Positions 15,848 to 24,995 of a stretch of DNA of 64,000 nucleotides are shown here, one piece after another. Origin of the DNA: Xaviernesmea rhizosphaerae (lineage in GTDB: Bacteria > Pseudomonadota > Alphaproteobacteria > Rhizobiales > Rhizobiaceae); the NCBI RefSeq assembly GCF_001938945.1, contig NZ_MKIO01000019.1, positions 102,819 to 166,818 of the forward strand, read 5' to 3'. The notes beneath the pieces are model-generated. The model was not told the DNA's origin and did no database searches. It saw only the letters and a list, made by a program, of their open reading frames with translations. Made by a program: the position numbers and the translations under genes. Every line of letters begins with the position of its first letter. Within the stretch, counting starts at the first letter, position 1.

Positions 15848-16641
15848 CGGTCGTTTCGGGCGTTGCCAGACCTGCAGAGCGGATGCCCGCCGTCTCTGTT
15901 CAGCGATGTGCAACTGCCAGCCGTGCAGGAAAGACGCCGGGAGGGATGGCGCCGGGGCGAGAGGGCTTCGGATGCCGCAAACGACTGCATGATCCTTGGA
16001 TCGTGACCGATTTAGGGATCGCTTCATGCAGGTGATCTGAAACGTTGCAGCGACTTTGTACGTCTTGATTCGCGCATAGCCCGCTGTAGGCCCGCGATGA
16101 TTTTCACGATCCTCGTCCGTTTGCCCTTCCCGGGCGTCTGCCGGCGTCAACGCATGCGCTGGCGCTAGAGCATCGGTCCGAAAAGTGGGAGCCGGTTTTC
16201 GGATAAATCCGATGCGGAAACAAAAGCCTAGAGCAGCGAACTGCGTGCGATTTTCAGTCCGATGCTCTAGCAGACTTCGGCGGTGCGCAACCGTCCCCCT
16301 GCCCTTTCTTCTCCCATCCCATTCAGACCCTGCCCCGCTTCTGTAACCCGGGCCGTGTTCGCATGTCAGAGTGGCTCTGGCCGGCATTTGCATCTTGCGC
16401 CGTGGACACCGTCCATAAGAGCGCCATCCCAGCCTTTGCGTGAATTGGATAAGGCGCGTCGGACGGACCATGCACGGGCCGGATGCAGGAGCCCCATAGG
16501 CAGGCCAGTTGCACCGGCCGGTCGCGATTAAGGAGAAGCTCATCTTAAGCCGCTATAGGGTTTTCCTCGTATTGCTGCGGCCTGGCCCGGGAGCTTGGGC
16601 AAAGCAGGCCGGCAGCACGCGCAGGGAGCACAAGGGAAACC
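15848..16641. other. Long intergenic region after the nolR-like gene
   Basis: Nearly 800 bases without a credible gene; reading frames here lack ribosome-binding sites and family signatures. A complete 108-bp mosaic repeat occupies 16164-16271. The remainder is GC-rich, and I see no tRNA or known RNA structure. Confidence 0.5.
16164..16271 (+). repeat. RIME-like mosaic repeat, complete copy
   Basis: A 108-bp element bounded by perfect 13-bp inverted ends, GCTAGAGCATCGG and CCGATGCTCTAGC. It contains an internal palindromic half (GGAGCCGGTTTTCGGATAAA region followed by TCCGATGC). Length and two-palindrome structure agree with RIME1 (Rhizobium-specific intergenic mosaic element). Related copies in this window are at 12487-12591, 26104-26205 and 28703-28774. 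Confidence 0.85.
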
Positions 16642-17706
16642 ATGGGTCTTGGCAAAGAGCAGGTCCGCTGGGGGGTCATCGGTGCGGGCGAGATCGGCAT
16701 CGCCTTTGCCCAGGACATCGCACAGACCCGGCATGCCGTCGTTACCGCAATCACGAGCCGGCGCGAGGACCGGGCAAGGCTCTATGCCGAGCGGTTCGGT
16801 GGGCTGGCCTGCCTGCCGGATCTCGACGCGCTTCTGGCAGAAGAGGCGGTCGATGCCGTCTATATCGCCACGCCCAGCAGCCAGCATGCCGAGCAGACGC
16901 TGCGCGCCCTGTCGGCGGGCAAGCCGGTGTTGGTGGAAAAGCCGCTGGCCGTCTCCGCCGCCGAAGCGCAGGCCGTTCTCGACAGAGCGCGGCAAACGGG
17001 TCTCTTCGCCATGGAGGCGCTCTGGACCCTGTTTTTGCCCGCGCTTGCCGCTCTGCGCGCGCATTTGCGCCAGGGCACGATCGGCCGCGTCAAGGCCGTG
17101 CGGGGGCAGCTGGCCTATTTCAAGCCAGAAGATCCACACAGCCGCTTCTTTTCGCCTACGCTGGGCGGCGGCGCTCTGCTCGACCTCGGCATCTACCTCA
17201 TCGCCCTGACGCTCAATCTTTTCGGCACGCCAAAGGCAATGACGAGCCGCTGGCAGGCGGCAGCGACAGGTGTCGATCTCTGCGCGCAGATGGGGCTCGC
17301 CTATGACGGCTTCGAGGCGGAGCTTGCCTGCGGTTTCGACCGGACGGACACCAACCGCTATGTGATCGAAGGCGAGACCGGGGCGCTGATCATCGACCAG
17401 CCCTTCATCGCCGCGCCACGGCTTTTTCTCTCTCGATACGCCGGACTGACGCGTGAGCTCGGCGCCGAGGGCAATGGGCTTGCGGGCCGCATCCTGTGCA
17501 AGCTGACGGCCCTGCCGATCGTGCCGGGCCTCACCCGGCTCGACCATCGCTATGTCGGAAATGGCTTGTCTTTTGAAATCGACGCGGCGAGCCAGGCGAT
17601 TCTCGCGGGCGAGACACGATCGGGGATCATGCCGCTCGAACGCAGTGTCGAAGCCCTGTCGCTGCTCGACCGGATCAGGGCACAGCCGCCCGAACGCTTT
17701 CGCTGA
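16642..17706 (+). CDS. Gfo/Idh/MocA family oxidoreductase
   Basis: A 354-residue NAD(P)-dependent dehydrogenase. The Rossmann fold begins VRWGVIGAGEIGIAFA (GAGEIG at 14-19). The family signature Glu-Lys-Pro is in LVEKPLAV (99-101), with Lys as catalytic residue. The C-terminal sheet domain has GGGALLDLGIYLIAL, which resembles trans-dihydrodiol/glucose-fructose type members. The ATG at 16642 follows AAGGGAAA. The substrate is probably a sugar or sugar derivative but cannot be named. It converges with a second member of the same family at 17796. Confidence 0.9.
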   Translation: MGLGKEQVRWGVIGAGEIGIAFAQDIAQTRHAVVTAITSRREDRARLYAERFGGLACLPDLDALLAEEAVDAVYIATPSSQHAEQTLRALSAGKPVLVEKPLAVSAAEAQAVLDRARQTGLFAMEALWTLFLPALAALRAHLRQGTIGRVKAVRGQLAYFKPEDPHSRFFSPTLGGGALLDLGIYLIALTLNLFGTPKAMTSRWQAAATGVDLCAQMGLAYDGFEAELACGFDRTDTNRYVIEGETGALIIDQPFIAAPRLFLSRYAGLTRELGAEGNGLAGRILCKLTALPIVPGLTRLDHRYVGNGLSFEIDAASQAILAGETRSGIMPLERSVEALSLLDRIRAQPPERFR

Positions 17707-17795
17707 CAGAGCACGGCGTGGAGGCCTCAGCAACTGCCGGGCCGTGACGGGTCACGTCAGGCTGATGCGCATGCTCTCATGGCTGCGAAAAGGAT

Positions 17796-18953
17796 TTACC
17801 CTTGGTCGCCCACAAGCGCGGTCTGCGCCGGCGGCAGCGGCGCGTGATCGTTCAGCCCATTGTGCAGAGACAGGGCGATATCGGTCAGATGCAGCGCCGT
17901 GCGACCGGAGAAGAACGGCGTCCGCCCCTCTCTGATGGCGGCGGCCTGCACGGCAACGCCGCGGGCGAAATCGATGCGGGAGGGATAGGCCGGCAAGGCC
18001 AGCTTGCGGCGTGCATAGGGCATGGTCCGCCCGGCCGTGAGGCGGAAGCCGAGCTTGCGCTGCAGCTCATGCTCCAGTCGGTCCACCAGACGCGGCCAGA
18101 AGGGACGGCGGCCGAAGGGCTCCAGCTGCACGGCGGAAAACTCGTCCCAGAGATCGCGCACCACGAGAATGCCCTCCTCGCCGACCACGGTCAGCGAGCG
18201 GTCGCGCGGGGCGCCGAGACCGCTGGTCAGCCGTGCCGAAAGGCCGGAGCGAAAGGCCATGCAGCCGACGGAAAAATCATGGCCGAGTGACAGGCCCTCC
18301 GTGCCCGGCCCCTTGTTCGGAAACGCCAGGGCGGAAAAGGCGGTGACGCGATCCACCGCGCCGAACAGCGACACCAGCCAGCTCGCGGCATAGCCGGCAT
18401 GTTCCAGCGTGCAGCCGATGGAAAATTCGTGAACGCCGGGCCAGGGCGCGCCGGAGCGGCTCTTCCAGCTGCGCCAGTTGCCGCGGAAAACCGGCCCGTC
18501 CTCCATCTCGGCATAGGCCAGGCGCGGCGCACCGATCGCCCCGCTGCGGATCAGCGCGGCGCAATGGGCGCGCGCCGACGACAGCGCATTGGCTGGCGCC
18601 CCCGCAATCACCAGACCCCTCGTCTCGGCCAGTTCCACCACCGCCTGCGCATCGTCCATCGTCATGGCCAGCGGCTTCTCGCAATAGACATGCTTGCCGG
18701 CCTGAAGCGCCGCGCGATTGATCTCGGCATGGGTTTCGGGCGGCGTCAGATTGACGACGATCTCGACAGAGGGATCGGCGAGCAGCGCCTCCAGACTGTC
18801 ATAGGCGCGGGCGGACCAGAACCGCGCGAAGGCGGCCTGCCGCTCCGGCAGGATGTCGAACACGCCGCAAAGACGCAGCTCGGGATGATTCTTCAGCGTC
18901 AGCGCGTAGTAGTCGGCGACGAAGCCGCAGCCGATCAGGGCGATCCCGGTCAT
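17796..18953 (-). CDS. Gfo/Idh/MocA family oxidoreductase (in operon with GH9)
   Basis: A 385-residue dehydrogenase with an N-terminal dinucleotide-binding site (ALIGCGFVADYY) and the family motif VYCEKPLAM near residue 93. The long C-terminal domain has WRSWKSRSGAPWPGVHEFSIGCTLEHAGYAASWLVSLFG, a substrate-pocket region. The ATG at 18953, with GGAG six bases ahead, begins 12 bases after the GH9 stop, so the two genes form an operon. It may act on a sugar released by the glycosidase; this is inference from position. It is only distantly similar to the neighbour at 16642. Confidence 0.9.
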   Translation of the reverse strand: MTGIALIGCGFVADYYALTLKNHPELRLCGVFDILPERQAAFARFWSARAYDSLEALLADPSVEIVVNLTPPETHAEINRAALQAGKHVYCEKPLAMTMDDAQAVVELAETRGLVIAGAPANALSSARAHCAALIRSGAIGAPRLAYAEMEDGPVFRGNWRSWKSRSGAPWPGVHEFSIGCTLEHAGYAASWLVSLFGAVDRVTAFSALAFPNKGPGTEGLSLGHDFSVGCMAFRSGLSARLTSGLGAPRDRSLTVVGEEGILVVRDLWDEFSAVQLEPFGRRPFWPRLVDRLEHELQRKLGFRLTAGRTMPYARRKLALPAYPSRIDFARGVAVQAAAIREGRTPFFSGRTALHLTDIALSLHNGLNDHAPLPPAQTALVGDQG

Positions 18954-18965
18954 CAAAGGCTCCGA

Positions 18966-21227
18966 TCAGCGCGCATCGGCGAGGAAGGAGGCCATATAGA
19001 CCAGCGGCGCATTCCAGTTGATCGCCATTTCGTTCGAACCCCAGGCATTGATGTCATCGAGATAACAGAGCTGCGGCGCGCAATTCTTGAGCTTCGCCCG
19101 CGCCAGCTCGTCGACCAGGGTGGAGTTCGGGCCGCCCGCCAGCGTGCCGGCCGGCGGATGCGGCAGGGACGGATCGACCTGATTGGCATACCAGCGGCTG
19201 TGCTGGTTGCGTGAAAAGCGCGTGCCATAGCCGGTGATATAGGAAAGGTTCATGGCATTGCGGCCGAGCAGATAGTCCATGCCTTCGCGCGCGGCGTCAC
19301 GATAGCTCTGCCGCCCGGTCACGTCATAGGCGGCGGCCACCACCACCATGTTCTGGAGCATCATCTGATTGGAGCCCCAGTCATATTTGCCGTCGCCGGG
19401 ACGATAGATCTGGCCGAAGCCCTCTTCGGCCTGCAGCGCCAGGAAACGATCGGCCGCAGCGACCACCGAGGCCTGCACCTGGGCCTGGTCTGCGGCCGGA
19501 AGGTTCTTGCCGAAAAGCGCGAGCTGGACCCGGCCGAGCCCGGCGGTGCTGCGCCAGTCGAAGGCGGTATTGCTTCGGAAGAACACATCGTCATTCCAGT
19601 GGGGCGAGCGCTTGAGACGGTCGAGAAACGCCGGCGTGCCCGTCGTCAGATAAAGCTCGGCGGCGGCCCAGTAGGTTTCGTCCTCGATATCGTCGTCATC
19701 ATAATCGCCGCCGCCCTGCTGGCCGTCGGAAACGGGGGCGTAGAGCACGGGATTGGCGCCGGCCGCCTTCCAGGCCTTCTGCGCGGCCTGAGACAGGCGC
19801 GCGGCGAAGGCGGCATCATAGGCGCCGAACAGGCGCGCGCCTTGCGCCGCGGCGGCGGCCACGGCAAGTGTGGCAGCCGTCGAGGGCCGGTGCAGCGCCC
19901 GCTCCATCGGATCCGCCGCCGGCAGCATCGGCACTGCGGTCCAGCGGGTGTCATGCACCTTGTGATGGACCATGCCGGCCAGAGGCTGCCCGTCGGGCAC
20001 CATCATCTTCAGCAGGAATTCCAGCTCCCAGCGGGCCTCGTCCAAGAGGTCGGGCACGCCATTGCCGTTCTCGGGACTGCGCGAGAGGCTGTCGCTGAAG
20101 ACCGGCGAGCTGCCGCCGGCAAAATGCGCCCCGCGCTCGAAGGCGGCCATCAGCTGGGCGGCGGAGATCGCCCCGGTCACGGCATATTTGCCCTGGTCGC
20201 CGGCATCATACCACCCACCGGAAACATCCAGCCGATAGCTGCAGGACCAGCCGGGATAGAGCGTCTGCGCCACCTTGCCCTTGAGGCAGGCCACATCGGT
20301 ATCGCCCCGATTGGGGGCAACGCCGATATGGCCGGCGGCCCGGGCATAGCCGGCGCCGGCGATGCGCCCATTGATGGCGATGCCGCTGCGCTGCGGATAG
20401 AACCAGGAAAGCGCATCGATGCGCAGGGCGGCAAAGACGTCCTGTCCCATGGGAAACGGATCGCTCTCGGTGGTGCCCACCTTCAGGCGGAAATCCTGGC
20501 CCGTGTTCTCGACCGAAGAAAAATCAAGCACATGCACCGGCGCACCGGCGCTCGCATCATAGCCGAGCGGCTTGCTCCTGGCCGTCAGCAGCGTCTTGCC
20601 CGCGGCATCGATCAGGCTGAAATCGACCGGGGTCTCGTCCCCGCCGATGAAGGTGGCACGCTTGGGCGCGCCCCGGCCATAACCGCTCTGATTGACGACA
20701 ACCGTCGACACGACCTTGCGCCCGCTTTTCGGAACCACGGAAACGATGCTCGCCTGTGTCAGGCAGAGGCTGTAATCGGCCGCCGCGCCGCCGAGATGCA
20801 GCACGAACTGCGTCGGCCGGCTGTCCTGCGCGACGAAGTTTGTCGAGAAACTGCCCGGCTTATTGGCCTCCACATGGGCATCGAGCCGGCCATGGGCCTG
20901 ATAGGGCGGCGCATCCACCTGAACCAGCACGGGCACCGTCACCGCTGTGCTGCTCTCCAGCCCGATCGAGAGCCGGTAGGTCTGTCCGCCGCGCAGCTGG
21001 AGGCCGTTGATGCCGATCATCCGATCCCAGGGCGAGCCGCCGGCGGGCACGTCGACGCAGATCGCCTGCGCGGTGGTCTTGGGGTTGAGTCCCTCCGAAC
21101 CCCAGACCTGGGGAACAGGCTGACCGTTCTGGAAGGATATGTCGAGCACAGGCGCAGGCCCTGCGGTCTTGGCGGTGCCGGCAGCACCTGCGAGAAGCAG
21201 CGCGGCAAGGATCGGACGCTTGAGCAC
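18966..21227 (-). CDS. Secreted glycoside hydrolase family 9 (cellulase/endoglucanase-like)
   Basis: A 753-residue exported enzyme. Residues 1-22 are a signal peptide (LKRPILAALLLAGAAGTAKT). Residues 25-160 look like a CBM4/9-type beta-sandwich. Residues 170-265 are the CelD_N Ig-like domain (VVNQSGYGRGAPKRATF). From 270 on is the GH9 barrel. Catalytic-site motifs are GGWYDAGDQGKYAV (Asp341, Asp344), the RNQHSRW segment and, near the end, DDINAWGSNEMAINWNAPLVY with the proton donor Glu about 733. The start is GTG at 21227 after GAGGGA. It probably hydrolyses beta-1,4-glucan or a related glycan. It is followed at 12 bases by a dehydrogenase. GH9 enzymes are not common in rhizobia. Confidence 0.92.
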   Translation of the reverse strand: MLKRPILAALLLAGAAGTAKTAGPAPVLDISFQNGQPVPQVWGSEGLNPKTTAQAICVDVPAGGSPWDRMIGINGLQLRGGQTYRLSIGLESSTAVTVPVLVQVDAPPYQAHGRLDAHVEANKPGSFSTNFVAQDSRPTQFVLHLGGAAADYSLCLTQASIVSVVPKSGRKVVSTVVVNQSGYGRGAPKRATFIGGDETPVDFSLIDAAGKTLLTARSKPLGYDASAGAPVHVLDFSSVENTGQDFRLKVGTTESDPFPMGQDVFAALRIDALSWFYPQRSGIAINGRIAGAGYARAAGHIGVAPNRGDTDVACLKGKVAQTLYPGWSCSYRLDVSGGWYDAGDQGKYAVTGAISAAQLMAAFERGAHFAGGSSPVFSDSLSRSPENGNGVPDLLDEARWELEFLLKMMVPDGQPLAGMVHHKVHDTRWTAVPMLPAADPMERALHRPSTAATLAVAAAAAQGARLFGAYDAAFAARLSQAAQKAWKAAGANPVLYAPVSDGQQGGGDYDDDDIEDETYWAAAELYLTTGTPAFLDRLKRSPHWNDDVFFRSNTAFDWRSTAGLGRVQLALFGKNLPAADQAQVQASVVAAADRFLALQAEEGFGQIYRPGDGKYDWGSNQMMLQNMVVVAAAYDVTGRQSYRDAAREGMDYLLGRNAMNLSYITGYGTRFSRNQHSRWYANQVDPSLPHPPAGTLAGGPNSTLVDELARAKLKNCAPQLCYLDDINAWGSNEMAINWNAPLVYMASFLADAR

Positions 21228-21611
21228 GGCGTAGGGTCCCTCTTCGGATCGTCATTCCCTGTCATCGCGGCCATGGCTGGGCGAGACCTCGGGGCCACTG
21301 TATCGGCAGATCATACCGCCACAAGCCAAACCTATATGGCACAGCAAGCCGCACGGATGTAGCGGCCATGCGACAATCCAGAGAATGTCGTTAACGATGC
21401 AAGGCACACGGATCTGTCGTGGCGGAGCCGTGCTTCCGGGCTTTTCGCCCGCCTGCCTTGCAATGGCCTGACAGAGCGCCTATCTTTGCGGGATCGAACT
21501 TTGCTAGCGTCTTCGTCTGTTGCCCCCGGGCCCTGTCTGATTTCCTCTCATTGTCGATTTTAAGCCGGCTCTCTTGGCCGGCCCCATCAACGGTTGAAAG
21601 GAATCGTTATC
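21228..21611. other. Intergenic region and 5' leader of cspA
   Basis: About 380 bases between the divergent GH9 gene and cspA. A hairpin with GCCGGC arms at 21564-21569 and 21577-21582 lies in the probable cspA leader, 20 bases before AAAGGA. Cold-shock mRNAs often carry regulatory leaders, so a temperature role is possible but not shown. Confidence 0.45.
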
Positions 21612-21821
21612 ATGAACAGTGGCACCGTTAAGTGGTTCAACAGCACCAAGGGCTTCGGCTTCATCGCTCCGGACAATGGCGGCGCGGACATTTTCGTCCA
21701 CATTTCCGCTGTCGAGCGTTCCGGCCTGGGCACGTTGAGCGACGGCCAGAAGGTCAATTTTGAAATCGTGCGCGACAAGCGCTCCGGCCGCAGCGCCGCC
21801 GAGAACCTGCAGGCAGCCTGA
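21612..21821 (+). CDS. cspA: Cold-shock protein (CspA family)
   Basis: A 69-residue single cold-shock domain (OB fold) that binds single-stranded RNA/DNA. RNP1 is KGFGFIAP and RNP2 is DIFVHIS, both intact. The ATG at 21612 ([14 protein letters not shown]) follows AAAGGA with normal spacing; an in-frame start 18 bases upstream is less likely. It has its own terminator at 21929-21956. Confidence 0.96.
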   Translation: MNSGTVKWFNSTKGFGFIAPDNGGADIFVHISAVERSGLGTLSDGQKVNFEIVRDKRSGRSAAENLQAA

Positions 21822-22273
21822 TCCGTCTTCCCCCAGGCCTTCGCGCCGCTCCGGGTCGAAGGATCCGGATCAAGACGAGAGGATGAAACTGCGTGCCTTG
21901 CACGCCGTCGTCCAGGATGCCACGGACTGGCCGGGCTCGACCCGGCCTTTCCTTTTACACCATGCTTGCATGCCGGTTTGCCTTTGCGTCACCTGTTTCC
22001 GGCACGATCGTAGGCATTGCCCCATGGAGAACCGACCCATGGGCGCAGGATCGCTTCGGCCTGACACGCGCGCTTTTTACGCAGGTTAGGCCGTGCTGCT
22101 TCACCATCCGGCCGAACACCAGTGTGCGCTTTGCGCCGAAGTCGGATGACAAACAGAAATCCGGAGGGTCGATCGATCGCGAGGATCGGCCGGACGCTCC
22201 GGCATCGAACGCCACGATCCCTGTCCACCCCCCGTCAAAACCATGGCAGCCTCAGGCTGCGGAAGGAGAGATC
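21822..22273. other. Intergenic region between cspA and rpsU
   Basis: About 450 bases. The first 135 contain the cspA terminator; the rest should contain the rpsU promoter. An open frame from 21893 runs in frame into rpsU, but its first 127 codons have no protein-like conservation and the rpsU start has its own strong GGAAGGAG site. Confidence 0.5.
21929..21956 (+). terminator. Terminator downstream of cspA
   Basis: GGCCGGG, loop CTCGA, CCCGGCC, followed by TTTCCTTTT. It lies 108 bases past the cspA stop on the coding strand. Confidence 0.78.
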
Positions 22274-22504
22274 TTGCAGGTTCTTGTTCGAGACAACAAT
22301 GTCGACCAGGCGCTGCGCGTCCTGAAGCGCCGCATGCAGCGCGAGGGCATCTTCCGTGAGATGAAGGCGCGCAGCTTCTACGAAAAGCCGTCCGAGCGCC
22401 GGGTGCGCGAGAAGGCCGAGGCGGTTCGCCGCGTCCGCAAGCTAGCCCGCAAGAAGGCTCAGCGCGAAGGCCTTCTGCCGGCACCGAAGAAAGCCCCGCG
22501 CTGA
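22274..22504 (+). CDS. rpsU: 30S ribosomal protein S21 (TTG start)
   Basis: A 76-residue small-subunit protein ([20 protein letters not shown]...) with the long basic helix [23 protein letters not shown]. The start codon is TTG at 22274, seven bases after GGAAGGAGAG; the first residue is therefore Met although the codon reads Leu. Length and sequence match alphaproteobacterial S21. It is followed at 26 bases by a strong terminator. Confidence 0.95.
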   Translation: MQVLVRDNNVDQALRVLKRRMQREGIFREMKARSFYEKPSERRVREKAEAVRRVRKLARKKAQREGLLPAPKKAPR

Positions 22505-22525
22505 TCGGCTTCAAGTATCGATGAG

Positions 22526-22565
22526 AAAAACACCCGGATTCGGCCGCCGAATCCGGGTGTTTTTG
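22526..22565. terminator. Terminator between rpsU and corA (bidirectional)
   Basis: AAAAA, a perfect 13-bp stem CACCCGGATTCGG, loop CCG, its complement, then TGTTTTT. A-rich and T-rich flanks on both sides suit termination of the convergent rpsU and corA transcripts. Confidence 0.9.
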
Positions 22566-22649
22566 TGTCTGGATCATCGGTCGCGTGAGCGCGGCTCGCC
22601 GAAGCGTGTCGCGCGAAGCCGCTTCGCACGCTTACGCTGCATGCTCTGG

Positions 22650-23672
22650 CTATAGCCAGCCGCGCCGCTTGAAATAATAGAACGGGCCAACGGCCGACAA
22701 GAGCATCACCATGATCGCCCAAGGGTAGCCGAACGACCAGTTCAGCTCCGGCATCATCTGAAAGTTCATGCCGTAGATCGAGGCGATCATCGTCGGCGGC
22801 AGGAAGACGACCGAGGCGACGGTGAAGATCTTGATGATCTGGTTCTGCTCGAGATTGATCAGGCCGAGCGTGGCATCCAGCAGGAAATTGATCTTGCCCG
22901 AGAGGAAGGTGGCGTGATCGCCCAGCGAGACCGTGTCGCGCTGCAGGAGCTTGACCATCTGCCGCACCTCCTTGGCCACCTTACGCCCGGAGGTTTCCAC
23001 CGCCGCATGATAGGCGACCATGCGCGAGATCGAGACCAGGCTTTCGCGCACGCTGGAGAGGAAATCACCCTTCTGGCCGAGCTGTTCGATCAGGAGTTGC
23101 AGATTCTTGGTCTTCTTGGTGGAGGAGCCGGTCTTCGAGCGGAACACCTCGTGCGAGATCATGTCGATCTCGTTGCCGATGCGCTCCAGAACATCCGCCA
23201 TCCGGTCGACGACGCTTTCGAGAATGCCGAGCATCACCTCCTCGCCTGCCGCATAGCTGTGGCCATTGGCGCGCAGCGCGCGGGCGGCAAACAGCGCGAA
23301 GGGCTTCGGATCGGCATACCGCACGGTGACCAGCGTGGCGCCCTTGAGAATGAAGGTCACCGGCGTCTTCATCGGCACGTCGCCGTCGAGCTTGCTGAGC
23401 GCGGTGACGGTCATGAATTCCGCCCCGTCCTCCTGGTAGAGTCGGGCCGAAAGCTCGATCTCCTCCATCTCGTCGCGCGTCGGCACGGTGATGCCGAGGT
23501 CGCGCTCCACATGTCTGACCTCCTGCAAGGCGGGATTGATCAGATCATACCAGAGAACGGCGGTCTGCGCCGCCGGAGCGGCCGCCTCCTCGCCTGCATG
23601 CTGGGCCGGAGCGGCGGGGTCGAGCGGGCTCAGCGTCAGGCGTTCCGCCTCGCGAACATACATGCGCAGCAT
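22650..23672 (-). CDS. corA: CorA-family magnesium/divalent cation channel
   Basis: A 340-residue protein with a large cytoplasmic N-terminal domain and two C-terminal membrane segments (about 283-303 and 317-335). The first ends with the family signature YGMNF at about 300-304, which forms the pore selectivity loop. The coiled stalk helix is represented by SSVRESLVSISRMVAYHAAVETSG...LINLEQNQIIKIFTVASVVFLPPT. The ATG at 23672 follows AAGGAG. It stands alone between a terminator and a divergent esterase pair. Confidence 0.94.
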   Translation of the reverse strand: MLRMYVREAERLTLSPLDPAAPAQHAGEEAAAPAAQTAVLWYDLINPALQEVRHVERDLGITVPTRDEMEEIELSARLYQEDGAEFMTVTALSKLDGDVPMKTPVTFILKGATLVTVRYADPKPFALFAARALRANGHSYAAGEEVMLGILESVVDRMADVLERIGNEIDMISHEVFRSKTGSSTKKTKNLQLLIEQLGQKGDFLSSVRESLVSISRMVAYHAAVETSGRKVAKEVRQMVKLLQRDTVSLGDHATFLSGKINFLLDATLGLINLEQNQIIKIFTVASVVFLPPTMIASIYGMNFQMMPELNWSFGYPWAIMVMLLSAVGPFYYFKRRGWL

Positions 23673-24032
23673 CGTCGTGCTCCTTTGGAACCGTTGGTGT
23701 CCGCCGGAGCAGCCGGGCCGCTACCGGACAGGAAGGATCGGGATCGACCGTCGACTGTCGGGGTCCATGATGGGGTGTTCCTTGAAAACCGGCTGAAGAG
23801 CCGGCCCGGGGCTTGCGACGAAAGACCGGCAGCGTCAAGCGGTTTTTGACCGCGCGAATGATCCGAACAAATTCCCTCTCAACGCTCGGCACCGCGCTCG
23901 CGCCGCGGTGCTCTTCCTTCATCTCCCCGCTTTATGCTGGGCAGCGAACGGGCGTGGCCGAGGAGGGACAGGCGCGCCGGCAGGACACCGAGACCTCTTG
24001 CCTTCCCCGCCCCTTTCGCGGAACAAGCGCGC
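23673..24032. other. Divergent intergenic region corA / acetyl-esterase
   Basis: About 360 bases that must hold the promoters of corA and of the esterase operon. I see no gene, no RNA and only short weak inverted repeats here. Confidence 0.45.
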
Positions 24033-24995
24033 ATGACCCAGTTGCACCACACTTTCGATTTCGATCCGACCCATGGCTATTCGCCCGAAGCGCTGAAGGC
24101 CATCCGACCGCCGGAAGCGCCGCCGGGCTTCGACGCCGCCTGGAGCGCGCGCTATGCCAAGGCCTTGACGCTCGATCCGCGCCCGGTGCTCAAGCCCTCG
24201 CAGGAGAGCCATCCCGACTGGACGGTGCATGACATCGCCTACAGCTCGACCGACAACATCACGATCCACGGCTGGCTGCTCGTGCCGCGCCACGGCGTCG
24301 TGACGCGCGGCATGGTCATCGGCCATGGCTATGGCGGGCGCGAGGCGCCGGAATTCGACGTGCCGGTCGAAAACACGGCCATTCTCTTCCCCTGCTTTCG
24401 CGGGCTGTCGCGCAGCGCCTCCCCGCCGATTTCGCCGAACTCCGCGTGGCATGTCCTGCACGATATCGACAAGCCGAAGCGCTACATCATCGGCGGCTGC
24501 GTGGAAGATCTGTGGCTGGCCGTCTCCGCACTCATCGCCCTGTTTCCGCAGGTGCATGACAAGGTGGGCTATAGCGGCATCAGCTTCGGCGGCGGGCTCG
24601 GCGCGCTCGGCATTCCCTTCGATTCGCGCATCGACCGCGGCATGCTGGAAGTGCCGACCTTTGGCAACCGGCCGCTCTGGCTGAAACTGCCCTGCATCGG
24701 CAGCGCCCGCTCGGTCCAGCTCTATGCCCGGCGCCATCCCGAGGTGGTGGAGACGCTGCGCATGTACGATGCCGCAATCGCCGCCACGCGCATCCGCGTG
24801 CCCATGATCGCCGCCGTCGCCCTGTTCGACCCGGCCGTCGCTCCCGCCTGCCAGTTCTCAGTCGCCAATGCCCTGCCTAAAAACGATTATAATCAAATCT
24901 TCATCCTTGACGCCGGCCATTTCGACTATCCTGATAACGCAGCGCAGCATAAGGCCCTGAGGGACAGGGTCAGGGACCATTTCAGGGCATCATGA
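24033..24995 (+). CDS. Acetylxylan esterase / cephalosporin-C deacetylase-like (CE7) hydrolase
   Basis: A 320-residue alpha/beta hydrolase of the AXE1 (CE7) type. Markers are MVIGHGYGGRE (oxyanion region), FPCFRGLSRS (the conserved Arg-Gly loop), KVGYSGISFGGGLG (nucleophile Ser in GISFGG), ALFDPAVAP (acid Asp) and DAGHFDYP (His). The family removes acetyl groups from xylo-oligosaccharides and some antibiotics. The nucleophile elbow GISFGG departs from the usual GxSQGG, so the exact substrate is uncertain. The ATG at 24033 begins the conserved region. It overlaps the next esterase gene by four bases. Confidence 0.84.
   Translation: MTQLHHTFDFDPTHGYSPEALKAIRPPEAPPGFDAAWSARYAKALTLDPRPVLKPSQESHPDWTVHDIAYSSTDNITIHGWLLVPRHGVVTRGMVIGHGYGGREAPEFDVPVENTAILFPCFRGLSRSASPPISPNSAWHVLHDIDKPKRYIIGGCVEDLWLAVSALIALFPQVHDKVGYSGISFGGGLGALGIPFDSRIDRGMLEVPTFGNRPLWLKLPCIGSARSVQLYARRHPEVVETLRMYDAAIAATRIRVPMIAAVALFDPAVAPACQFSVANALPKNDYNQIFILDAGHFDYPDNAAQHKALRDRVRDHFRAS

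Noticed and set aside
21893..22273. N-terminal extension of rpsU
   Set aside because: S21 is about 70-76 residues and its start TTG at 22274 has a strong ribosome site; the extension is low-complexity and includes non-coding sequence.
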